NCBI GenBank assembly: GCA_030247855.1
Contig: JAPDRN010000013.1
Span: 372,001 to 436,000 of the forward strand
DNA: 64,000 bases
Direction of reading: 5' to 3'
Origin: Knufia peltigerae
Taxonomy: Eukaryota; Ascomycota; Eurotiomycetes; Chaetothyriales; Trichomeriaceae
Position numbers and translations under genes: made by a program. Shown here piece after piece: positions 43,601 through 53,345 of the stretch (positions are counted from its first letter, which is position 1; every line of letters starts with the position of its first letter). A model generated the notes under the pieces. That model had not been told where the DNA came from and ran no database searches. It saw only the letters and a program-made list of their open reading frames with translations.

Positions 43601-44164
43601 GGAGACCCAACGACGGGATCTTCGCAGACCGTCATCCGCGGAGACACCCAGCTGGCCGTTTTCAAGCTCAAGGGCAAATATTACGCGAGTCAACAGATGT
43701 GTCCTCACAAACGCACATTTGGGCTTTCGGATGGTCTGATTGGAGAGACAACGTCGCCAGACTGTAAAGGTGGCAAGCTGTACGTCAGTTGTCCTTACCA
43801 CAAGAGGAACTTCCAGCTGAATGGAAAAGTCAACTTTGAGAGACCAGACGCCGGGGCGGGATCTTGCTCCACGGACACCAGCATGTCCATCGCCACGTTC
43901 GGGGCCGAAGAGCGCGATGACGGATGGGTTTACTTGAAGCTTCCGCCCGTGGAGGAAATGGACGCCGTGTTGGGAACGAGTAAATGGGTCGTCAAGTCAC
44001 AAGAGGCCAAAGATCCGTTTGAGAGTCTCGACAAGAAATTAGGGTTACACAAAGGCTTGAGGCCGACGAGGACTGCCGGCGCCATACCGGGGACTGGGAA
44101 CGTGATGGCAGCATCGTCACGGAGGACAGTGGGTGTCGCTGCGCAGAGGAGGATTGATTGGTAA
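40638..44164 (+). CDS. niiA: Nitrite reductase (NAD(P)H), siroheme type with Rieske domain
   Basis: Assimilatory nitrite reductase, six-electron reduction of nitrite to ammonium in the cytosol. Exon 1 is 40638-40753, a GT-AG intron spans 40754-40827, exon 2 is 40828-44164, 1150 residues. The junction reads VGLGMVGMAFIEKLLKLD, giving the N-terminal FAD-binding fold. A second dinucleotide site is VVGGGLLGLEAAKA. A BFD-like [2Fe-2S] site has C519, C521, C554 and C557. The [4Fe-4S]/siroheme ligands are C739, C745, C779 and C783 (SCVGTTWC and GCVREC). A C-terminal Rieske domain has CPH (C997, H999) and CPYH (C1027, H1030). All cofactor ligands are intact. An insert of about 40 residues near 380-420 is Ala/Glu-rich. 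Confidence 0.97.
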
Positions 44165-44230
44165 AATACGCAAGATAGTCTCTGCGAAAAAATCGGCTGA
44201 TATCCTCTCTACTTGACCTTTCCCTTGTTA

Positions 44231-45061
44231 TCATGTCCCTCTTACGGCATTACAACTCATCATGGGCTGCAGGATGCACTGTATCGCCAGACTTGGCAAG
44301 TTCTGGCCGGATGGTAATATGACGAGCGATACAGCTAGCACCGACCGCAGTGACATAGTGTCTCCCACCTTTGGCGGCTTGTATCTTGGGCACCAGCTCG
44401 GGGACGGCACCAGCTCGGGGAGGGTAATCTCGAGGGCTCGATCTATGTTGGAAGTGTCGGCCAGGGCATCTTCGGCACTGATAATGATAGCGGCAATCTC
44501 GTTCGGCGTGGTGGTTCGGTACAGTTGTCGCCAGATGGTGGCAATCAAATCATCCTCGTGGATCAGCCAATGAACCGTCTCTTTACGACGGATCGAGGGA
44601 CCGTACCGGCCAACTTCGGCGACGGAGACGCGAAGCCTGTCGTTGAAGTCCTGCTCGAACATCAAGACATAAGGGTTGTCGTCCTCGGGAGGGCCCCTTG
44701 ATCCCCACTTACCCAGACAATAGTTGGGTGGGTACGTCAACATGGCACCATAATGAGACGGACGGAACCTGACTATGTGAGTCGCGGCAGGTTCGACTTC
44801 TTGAACAGCAGAAAATATGGCCTCAAAAGCCGGTGAGTACGTCATGAAGTGATGAGACATGCTGGTCGTGCCAATCCGGAGCGACCCATCATTTGTGACT
44901 TGTCGTGATTCGTGTCGAATTTGTTTCAAAGCCTCGACAAAGATGGCCCTCGCTGCTGCCTCTTGGTCTTCTTTTGATTCGTGTGCACCATCGAAGGGAA
45001 CCAACATCTTGATCATATAGGCTTGGTACTGATCACTTCCCTCGATACGACTAAGGGGCAT
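44231..45061 (-). CDS. Protein of unknown function
   Basis: Single open frame of 276 residues with an ATG start. No known family is recognised. Visible text includes REKWTL-type charged blocks, a possible central motif (RFRPSHYGAMLTYPPNYCLG), a mid-region FEQDFNDRLRVSVAEVGRYG and WLIHEDDLIATIWRQLYRTT. No signal peptide or membrane span is evident, except a mildly hydrophobic patch near the end (RSVLAVSLVILPSGQNLPSL). The last part could also be read through an unspliced intron. A small ATG frame at 45281-45075 upstream might be an extra exon, but I cannot join it in frame. The gene converges on niiA with only 66 bp between the stops. Confidence 0.55.
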   Translation of the reverse strand: MPLSRIEGSDQYQAYMIKMLVPFDGAHESKEDQEAAARAIFVEALKQIRHESRQVTNDGSLRIGTTSMSHHFMTYSPAFEAIFSAVQEVEPAATHIVRFRPSHYGAMLTYPPNYCLGKWGSRGPPEDDNPYVLMFEQDFNDRLRVSVAEVGRYGPSIRRKETVHWLIHEDDLIATIWRQLYRTTTPNEIAAIIISAEDALADTSNIDRALEITLPELVPSPSWCPRYKPPKVGDTMSLRSVLAVSLVILPSGQNLPSLAIQCILQPMMSCNAVRGT

Positions 45062-46351
45062 TGGTCCGCTTGCATTAAAGACGGCTGATGATCTGGTTTT
45101 CGGTCAGATAGGAGCCACTTTTTGGCTTGCTGTTCAACATAAAGTGCTTATGTACATAAATGAAGACCCCAGATGTACTCCTAAAAGTGCTTGAAGAAGA
45201 AGAAGAAGTCAGAACAGCGGATGATGCTAAGTCGTTCGGAAACTCATTTACCTGATGTCGACGATGGTCCACAGATCCCAATGCTCAGAACAGTAAACAC
45301 TGCCGCCATCACATGGTGACTATGGAGATTTTCTTTGATCATGTTGTCCTTCTATCCGCCAAGCGGTGACAGAGTCAAAGACCAGGTGTCGAAGAGGCAT
45401 AAGTAAAAGGATCGGCTTTATTTACAACCAGGCGATGATGAGAAAGACGTCTACACCGACAAGGACTGTGAATACGTTGGTTTATGCTGAGCTCTGCCAA
45501 GGTGTGGTCGAACTGCCTCGCGCCTCCACCTCCAATCGGGAAACAGCGTGATTCCGCCCTCACTCGCCCCGGGCCCCCGCGAGCCGGCAAAAGTCGCGTC
45601 TGAAGTCATTGAAAGCGGAAAGGATGTCGAGATGTAAATTAAACTAACTGCGATTAGCCCGACGCAGAACGCTCGTATCAAGAGAGTTAGGGTTTCTGTA
45701 CGGAGTTGCTCTACATCCGCGGGCCAGATGCTTCGGAGCCAGAAAGAAACAATGACTATCTCGGTGACTCTCGAGGTGAAGCAGCAGCCGAGAGACTACG
45801 AGTTGGGCACAGTATGTGAGGTGATCAGCCACTGCAATTTCTTAGATGTCACTTACGATCATGGTCTTTCATCAAGTCTTCTTGAACCCTCGGCTGGCCA
45901 TGTTTTGCCTGTCGGATGGGGAGGGGGCAGATCAAGCCGGGACCTCCCTGCGAGCATTCTCAACTATCTAGGGAGTGGCGATGATGAGGCACGGGAGATG
46001 CTGGGTCCATAGATTATTCTCTCCATGATGGTAGGAATCATCGTCATCATTAAACACCACCACAGCCACAACAGATGTGGGTGCGTTTGACGAGCTCCCT
46101 TTGCGCCAAAGAGCATTAGATCCTGACCTGGCGGAATCATGTGCTTGATATTGAATCGAAAATGTCTCGAGACTGTGGCAATTTCTACGAGTGAACGAAA
46201 CTCAGTATAACTCCCAGGCAAAAGTACGACCCCTATTGCTTCTTGAGGTCATAGAACCAATTCTTGCATTAACCTAAAGCTTTCTGCGGCCAAATCCAGG
46301 ATCTAGATTCAAGAACATATACATCAGGGCACGTCTCTCGTTGGCCTCAAA
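45062..46351. other. Intergenic region with short open frames
   Basis: About 1.3 kb. The longest ATG frame (45728-46012, 94 codons) shows no family features and I do not call it. A GAA-type microsatellite occurs near 45195, read as a Ser run in another frame, and the word TACGGAGT occurs at 45699-45706. It should contain the promoter of the 44231-45061 gene. Confidence 0.4.
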
Positions 46352-47509
46352 TCAAAATGGTGAAATCGTAGTCTTCCCGTTGCTAAGTCCAAGAGTGTGT
46401 CTCTTTGAATAATACTCTTCAGACCCTTGATGCAGTGGTACCGATGTTTGGCGCATTTTGTCGGGGCAGAGTGGGTAGGACAGTGGACTTTTGGCCGGTG
46501 GAATGTGTTTGTATTGCCCTTCAATCATATGTCTTGTCTCAACAAGGCACCATGTGAGCAGAAAGGCCACCTCCCCAGGCATGTCGTCCCGCACCAGTAT
46601 GACAAAGTCTGAAAAGTCCAAGGCAGGCAACTCGTAGGTCAAGCTATCCCAGAACCCTGTAGGCAAAGCGTTGGTCCCCAGGCCGACTGAAGATTTTATG
46701 CTCTTCAAGGCCGCTGGTTCGGCGGGCAAAGGGACTAGCCTGCCAGAATCGATCAACCGACGCCACCAGACTGTCATTATCGCCTCCTGAAGAAGTCCAT
46801 CGGCTTGTCCGTTCTCGACGAGCGCCATGCATTGTTCAGGCCGCTGTGCTCGTACGACAGATCCGCCCCATGATTCAATGATGGCTTGAGACATTCCATG
46901 TGCTTTCAGAAATTCGTCTGCCACGTAGCCAATGAAGTTGGTGCCGTCGTTCAAGGAGGTTGCAATTCTCAATGGCGGTTTCTGCGCGCGAATCTCCTCG
47001 AAGCTTTTGATCTTGTAAGCTGGGTCCAGGGCAAGTACCAGTCGATCGTTCTGCGGCAGTGTGCCTATGGCACGCAGATGAGGCATGGCCACGGGGAACG
47101 GGGCTTCACCCGTGAGCGCCTTACCCATCAGTCCGGCCGGGGTGCAGATCGCCAAGTCCGCGGCGCCATCATGGAGCTGTTTGAGCGCGTCGAGCCCACC
47201 ATCTCGCAGACTCCGTATCGATGTCCTGCTGCCGGGTCCGGCACGATCACAGAATTCTTGCGTGAGCCAGGAACATATTCTATGAAAATTGGCACCGCCC
47301 CAATCTCCAATGAATTTTAGATCATAGGTACGAGAGAGCCTTGGCTCTCCGTTCTTATCAATGTGAACACCGTCCATAGTTGCCGGGCTTTTCGATAATG
47401 GTGACAGTTCCAATGCTCCCACTACCTCGTGCCTTAAAAACATTCGGGGCCATAGAAAGGCAAGTGCACGAGGAAAGGCATTTATATGCGGCAGTTCTCC
47501 GTACGCCAT
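46352..47509 (-). CDS. TAXI-type TRAP solute-binding-like protein
   Basis: About 385 residues from the ATG at 47509, no intron seen. The fold matches bacterial TAXI-family periplasmic binding proteins of TRAP transporters: SLRDGGLDALKQLHDGAADL, VAMPHLRAIGTLPQNDRLVL, PLRIATSLNDGTNFIGYVA, a repeat-like IIESWGGS and the tail HQGSEEYYSKRH, which echoes the usual HpGAxrYYrE end. In bacteria such proteins capture small organic acids in the periplasm. Here no signal peptide is visible, so a cytosolic binding or enzymatic role is possible. It is divergent from an MFS permease across about 880 bp. Acquisition from bacteria is an inference. An upstream exon cannot be excluded. Confidence 0.72.
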   Translation of the reverse strand: MAYGELPHINAFPRALAFLWPRMFLRHEVVGALELSPLSKSPATMDGVHIDKNGEPRLSRTYDLKFIGDWGGANFHRICSWLTQEFCDRAGPGSRTSIRSLRDGGLDALKQLHDGAADLAICTPAGLMGKALTGEAPFPVAMPHLRAIGTLPQNDRLVLALDPAYKIKSFEEIRAQKPPLRIATSLNDGTNFIGYVADEFLKAHGMSQAIIESWGGSVVRAQRPEQCMALVENGQADGLLQEAIMTVWWRRLIDSGRLVPLPAEPAALKSIKSSVGLGTNALPTGFWDSLTYELPALDFSDFVILVRDDMPGEVAFLLTWCLVETRHMIEGQYKHIPPAKSPLSYPLCPDKMRQTSVPLHQGSEEYYSKRHTLGLSNGKTTISPF

Positions 47510-48392
47510 GTCCCTTTGCTCCGAACATAGCAAGGTCCCTCCGGTCGGAACAGGCTACAAGTTGTGGGGACGGGTCGGATCCAACGATCTCCCCACAGCG
47601 TCTAAAGGGAGGTATCCAGCTTGATCAGATATGATCGTATGGTTCATTATTCACGGAACTGTTTTTTGCTGGAATGCCTGCTGTCAGCTTCGTAGATATC
47701 GATCCGAAGATGGCTGCTCGGGCTATACATGTCCCAAGTCTGGTTCAGACTCCCCTCAAGGCAAGGTCTGTTCATCATGCCCAGAACATTACTCTGGCTA
47801 TTAACTTATAGGTGTAATGCAGTTCGTTGATTTTTCGGGCATTGAATGAGCTGGATTCTTTACATCCAGCAATTCAATTCACCCCTTTATTTGTTTGTTT
47901 TCTTCGCGTGATAGTGCTGTATCATCGATCATGTCAGCCAGGATTGAAGGACATACTTCAGTTCAAGATGGGGCTAAGTTCTGAACGGGGTAGATTGGAT
48001 ACGGGCTGTTTAGTTGGCTATTTCAGTTTCAACCACTAGGAACCAGATCCGCCAGTCCACTCGGAAGACTACCCCGGAGCTGGGGGTTTCCTGCTCGTTC
48101 CATGTCGCCTTCGGATCTCGAGCCGTATCACTAGAGCAATTTTCGACCTGAACGTTTTGAATGATGTCCATCATCCATGTGTGCATATTACACCATCGCA
48201 GCAGAGCCCTCTCTGCCAAATCCCACGGAATCCGGGGACACGACGGATACCCTAGGGTCCCACCGCCAAAGCTTTGACAACTGAGCCTACCAGGTGTTCT
48301 TGCGTATAAGAGTGCAAAAGCGTCCAAAAAGTTGATCACATCTTCCTCCAACAGAAGACATACCTCCCTGGATCCCGAAGACAACTCTCAAT
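47510..48392. promoter_or_regulatory. Divergent intergenic region, TAXI-like gene and MFS permease
   Basis: About 880 bp between two divergent ATGs. It could co-regulate both genes. An open frame at 48010-48384 on the minus strand has no ATG at its start and no family features, so it is not called. No repeat is seen. Confidence 0.4.
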
Positions 48393-50189
48393 ATGGACAA
48401 GTCAGACCTAGAACATGTCGAAGCTGGCGAGGTGAACAAATACGAGCTTTCCCCGGCAGAGCTCATAGCTACATCTGAACATCATACTGCTCGTTCACCT
48501 GTTGAGCGCCGACTCGTGTGGAAGGCCGACCTCGCTATCCTACCCATCATCAGTGCTGCATACCTTGTATCTTACCTTGTTAGTGGCTTCTCTTCCCTGT
48601 CAGATCGGCGAGTTTTAACATGCCTGCCCCCTAGGATCGAAACAGCATCGGTAACGCTCGCGTCATGGGTCTTCCCAAAGACCTTCACATGAATCCAGAC
48701 CAGTTCTACAACTGCCTCACAGTTTTTTGTTGGCCTCACCATCTAAAATGAATTTCTGGTCCCAAGGTGCCCTATCTAATACTGTCATAGTTGCCGGCTA
48801 CGCATTCTCGATGCTTCCTGCAAACTTGTCTGCACGCTTCCTCAAGCCAAACAGATCGCTCGGAGTGGCCGTCGTCTTTTTCGGCATCATCCTGTGCAGT
48901 ATGGCGGAAGCCAAAAACTATGCAACAATATTAGCCTTGCGCGTTCTGCTGGGTTTGGGCCAAGGTTTCATACAAATGGCAATGATCTATTGCAGTGTTT
49001 GGTACCGAAGAGACGAGGTCGCATCGAGAACTGGTACGAGCCCCTATCGAAATATCAGATGTGCAAGATATTGACACATTAAAACAGCCATATTCTATGC
49101 ATGTGCCACCATATCGGGTGCCTTTGGCGGCTTGATAGCATATGGAGTCCAGCACAATTTGGCATCACATGATGATCGTCGAACCTGGTCATGGTTGTTT
49201 CTCATTGAAGGTGTGCTCGCTGTCGGCATTGGCCTGATAATTATCCTCCTCCTACCCAGATTCCCGGACGATCTACACCAACGTGGGAAGAAGCATTGGC
49301 TCTTTACGAGAGAAGAGATTGAATTCGCGCACAAGCGGTTCACTGGCGAGTTTTTCCCTCCTTCACTATTGACTGTCTCTCTTAATGTCGCTAATGTGAG
49401 GAATAGAATACAACTCTGAAGGGGAGAAGTTCAAGATGAAAGATCTCCTCAGCGTCGTCAAGGATATCAAGAGTTTCTTCTTCGCATTCGTCCAAGTAGC
49501 GGCTGTTCTTGGTACTTCTGTGGTGGGGAATTTCTTACCCACTTTCATCCATGGCTTCGGTTTCAGCCCAGGTACGTAGTGCCTGTCGGAACGGCAATGG
49601 CGCAACAGCTTTAACCGGCCCTACAGTGAGAACACAATTGTTCACCATTATCCCATACGCTTTCGCCTTCGTCACTGTCATCACTCTGGGATACCTGTCC
49701 GACCGCTTCAACTCCAAAGGTCCCATCATCCTTGCGTGCTGTTGTGTGGGAGCTTTGGGGTATATTCTCCTGATGACACTGTCCTCGACTGTCGGCCTTG
49801 TTGTGGCAACGTGTCTGGTAACTTCGGCGTGCTATCCAATCGGAATTCTGCTTCCCTCTTGGCTGGCGATCAACACTCCTAATTTCACGAAGCGCGGCGG
49901 AGTCTGGGCATTTAGCGAAATTATTGCGACACCCTTTGCAATAATGGGCACGCGCATATACACCAGCCCTCCGCATTACTATGGCGGCCACGGGACTGTC
50001 CTCGGGATATATGTATTCAGTGCCATGAATGTCACGGCAGCCTATCTGTGGATGCGGCATCAGAACAACAAGAAACAACAAATCATTGCCGAGTACGATC
50101 AACGTGGTGAAATTCATCCCCATATCGCCCAGAACAAGACCTTGTACGAGCTCCAGGAAGAACATATTTCATTTCGATATGTGCTTTAA
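48393..50189 (+). CDS. MFS permease of the anion:cation symporter (Dal5-like) family
   Basis: Six exons are proposed: 48393-48578, 48635-48728, 48791-49033, 49088-49345, 49407-49571 and 49627-50189, 502 residues. Splicing restores family text: AYLVSYLDRNSIGNARVMGL, FYNCLTVFFAGYAFSMLPAN, SRTAIFYACATISGAFGGL and FSPVRTQLFTIIPYAF. The intron 48729-48790 removes an apparent frameshift at a T run. The intron 49346-49406 needs a GC donor (GCGAGT), which is rare. The protein ends in EEHISFRYVL, similar to the usual FRYxL tail of this family, so the C-terminus looks complete. Substrate unknown; an organic anion is likely. It pairs with the TAXI-like gene and a Zn2Cys6 regulator downstream. Confidence 0.85.
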
Positions 50190-50877
50190 CACTCTAGAAT
50201 GAGACTACGAGATTCGGACTTGGTTGCTCGAAAAGCCTGATGTGAGGAACTATCAGGATCATGGGGAGCTGTCACCAGACGTGGAGGAAAACGGGGAGCT
50301 TGTAGCTATGGACTAGAACTATGTATGCCGACGTGATGGACGGAATCAAAGTGCCGTGACAAAGATCTTGCCTCACGCTGTGTCGATTTCTCCCTTGTCC
50401 TCGTCGAACATGATACTCCAACTGGGACGGAGGGACATTGACGAGGCTGGCTTGATCGGACGTATGACCAATCGGAAGCAGGACCGATCGGAAGCTTGAC
50501 CAATCGTAATATGGACCGCGAGGTTCCGATCTCGCTTAAATCCTCCAACAGTTTTAGTACATACTCCCCAGACAAGTCATGCGGGATCTACAAGAGTGCT
50601 AGCTTTACGCTCTCAGTGAAACTGACCTTTCAGTTACATGGAAGAGCACTCGATACCTTGTTGAATCTGATTAGCCTGCTTTTTGCGCACATTGTCAACG
50701 CCTCGACTGAGGGAGCACGGCGGCACAAAAAGCAAAGAATTGAAGATCCAAGGGTTGGTTGCTCAGTAACACGGCTTCTGCTTAGATCTTGGCTCTGATT
50801 TCTACCACGTTCCCAACGGTCACCATTCAAACGTCTGTTCGCGCCAAAACCTAGCCGGCATCGCCCACCGTCTTCTC
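50190..50877. promoter_or_regulatory. Promoter region of second Zn2Cys6 gene
   Basis: About 690 bp between the MFS stop and the regulator ATG. It holds a degenerate 16-bp tandem repeat at about 50450-50529 with CCAAT-type words. No gene is seen. Confidence 0.45.
50450..50529. repeat. Degenerate 16-bp tandem repeat
   Basis: GACC starts recur at exactly 16-bp spacing: 50466, 50482, 50498 and 50514. Units one and two are GACCAATCGGAAGCAG and GACCGATCGGAAGCTT, the third is GACCAATCGTAATATG, and later units decay. A weaker unit precedes at 50450. Two units include CCAAT and one includes the palindrome CGATCG. Position is about 350-430 bp before the regulator ATG. Confidence 0.65.
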
Positions 50878-53345
50878 ATGAACTTGGCGAGAGTGAAGAG
50901 ACAAAAGGTCACTGTTGCGTGTGATCAATGTCGGAGCAAGAAAATCAAATGTGACGGGCGTCGGCCGACGTGCAATTCGTGCCAGAAAAAGGTGGGGGCG
51001 GGGGTAAGGTGCTCTTGGGAAACTGGATCGGCGAGACTATCTGGACGGCAATCCTCCGACTACCTTCGCTGGCTTGACGGGATACCTGACTCGACCTGCC
51101 GAAACAATCATGCAACAAGTTCGACTCGGGTCCAGCAATCAAGCAGCATTGGCATTTCTCAGCAGGATTCAGCGCTAGATTTCCAATCCTTGCTGCTGCG
51201 GAATGGCCCCCTCTACCCAAGGCCAGCATCAAGCACGGATCCAAACATATTCTCGCCCCCTTCCGCACCTGCCGGTGTGTCCAAGACACTTGACCTTGAT
51301 GAACATGGGCCTGTACGGCATCAACAGCAGCAATGCGGCTCAGCGCAGCGACGGCGACGACGACAACAACAACCACATGAAGTATCGCCTTCCGAGCACG
51401 CGGTTCATGCCGTCATTGGTGCCACTGTTGATGAAGAAAACAGGGATGGTTTCTTCGGGAATTCTAGCGCCGGGACCTTCATGCAACACGTAAAGAAGGT
51501 GGTCTTGCAGAAAGTGGGAGCCACGCAACAACAACCGAGCCGGGCGTCTCTTGTCCACGAGGACTTTTCTCCTCCTCGGACCTTGCCTGCTTCTGGCCAC
51601 ACCACTAAGAGACCGGAGCCAGTCGACTATGTTCTGCCGACACGAAGAAAAGCCGACTCTTTGGTATCTGCTTATTGGAGATACGTGCACGTCCTTTACC
51701 CATACCTTGACAAATTGGAGATTGAAGGTGACTACGAGAGGCTTTGGAAGAGTGACGAAGGCAACGGCTCCATCATCGCCGACGAGCGGGCCTTCATGTG
51801 CCTCTTGAACGCCATGTTCGCACTCGCCAGTCAATTCGACGAACAGTCGCCGATCGAGGAGAGGCAGCGGTCCGGTCACGTCTTTTGCACTCGAGCACGA
51901 GAACTGTCGGACATTGTGGAAACCGGCACCATCCGCTCGGTGCAATCATTCCTGATTCTCGGACAGTACTTCCAGAGCACCAGCGAGCCACATTCGTGCT
52001 GGATTTTTGTCGGTCTCGCGGTTCGGACGGCCCAGAGCCTCGGACTGAATTGGCCCGAAACGAGTGAACGGTGCGCCGACATCAAGACTCGGGAGCTCCT
52101 CAGGAAAACCTGGCACGCGTGCGTTCTGATGGATCGGACCCTGTCCATGACCTACGGGCGGCCGTGCATGATAGGTCAAAGAGCAGCGTCGGTCGTTCCC
52201 CTTCCCCTGCCCTTTGATGAAGAGCACCTGTGCAGTGCCGGGTCTTCTCAGGTGCCCTCGCCACCAGGGCAGCGACATCAGAACACGGCGTCGGCCGAAT
52301 TTTTCGTCCTGTCTCTCAGGTTATTCGAGATACTACACGACGTGATCTTTCATTTCTACTCGGTCAACCATCTGCAGGAAAAGTCTGTGGACAACGATAG
52401 GTATTTTGGCTCGTCCAGCAACAGTCAAGCTTCGGTATTCGAGATTGAACGTCGGATTTCCAAGTGGGAACGGGACCTACCACAACATCTGAGGGTCGGC
52501 GGCACCATACCGCAAAATGATGGTGCAGCGGCAGCCACCTTGCATCGTCAGGCGGTAGTTCTCCAGCAAAGGCAAGGCAGACCCTCCCTCCAACCTTCAT
52601 AGTTGCTGCTGACATAAAACAACCCCCCTGCAGGCAACTTCACGTTCGCCTTCTGCTGCTGCGTCTTGCGCTTTCCCACTTCTTCACGTCCGAATCTCAG
52701 GACGGAGCATCTCGGGACATCCCCCTCGGAGATCTGCTGTCGCACAAGGTTCTTCTCCAGTGCGCCGTCATCTGTGTCAAGACGGCCCTCCAAGCCATCG
52801 ACACGATCTATGAACAGAGAGGGAACGAACCGGGTGACGTCGGGTTCTGTGCCGCGTGGTGGTACAACGTTCTCTATCTCTACACCTCTGCCACGGTGCT
52901 CATTGCAGCCCGCTTGAGCTCCGACATCCTGGCCGAGTTCTCGGAGCAATTGATCCTTGAGGGTTGGCGCCGGGCTCTGGAGGCCCTCCGAGGTTACAGC
53001 CACTTCGGTGCTTCAATCCAACGGCTGGTGACCACACTGCGGCTCCTGTACGAAGCGGTGCCTCAGCAATACTCCCGGTTCAAAGAGAATCCTCGACAAA
53101 CCCAACCAGACTACTCGGCTTCGACGTTTCGCGATCCGGGCGAAGGCACTACTAGAACCCCGGCCTATTATAGTCTAGATTTTTCTTCCGCGGCAGCAAT
53201 TGCAAATGAAACATCCAGGGGACATCTGCCGCAAGACGAGATGATTGCCACCACCACTCTGGATGATGATACGCTCCTCGACTTTGATGCAGTCTTTGAC
53301 CCCAACGATTTGTCTTGGCTGATGACGATACCGCTGGACAGTTGA
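50878..53345 (+). CDS. Zn2Cys6 transcription factor with GC-AG intron
   Basis: Two exons, 50878-52571 and 52634-53345, about 801 residues. The N-terminal zinc cluster is C15, C18, C25, C32, C35 and C45 (ACDQCRSKKIKCDGRRPTC), with the last spacing enlarged by KKVGAGVR. A Gln/Arg-rich low-complexity part follows near 150-170. The fungal-specific regulator domain contains SAYWRYVHVLYPYLDKLEIE, AFMCLLNAMFALASQFDE, VGLAVRTAQSLGLNWPE and WHACVLMDRTLSMTYGRPCM. The exon joint uses donor AAAG|GCAAGG (GC-AG) and restores VVLQQRQLHVRLLLLRLAL. If the intron is kept, the protein ends at 52602 without its last third. It may regulate the MFS/TAXI-like pair. Confidence 0.86.

Noticed and set aside
45728..46012. 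ATG-initiated 94-codon frame between the unknown gene and the TAXI-like gene
   Set aside because: No recognisable domain, no intron signals and odd composition. Listed only inside the intergenic entry.
48010..48384. Minus-strand 124-codon frame in the TAXI-MFS divergent region
   Set aside because: No ATG at its start, no family features, and it lies in the expected promoter area.
48721..48800. Apparent frameshift and stop in the MFS gene after FYNCLTVF
   Set aside because: A GT-AG intron at 48729-48790 with a CTAAT-like branch site restores the family sequence FFAGYAFSMLPAN, so there is no lesion.
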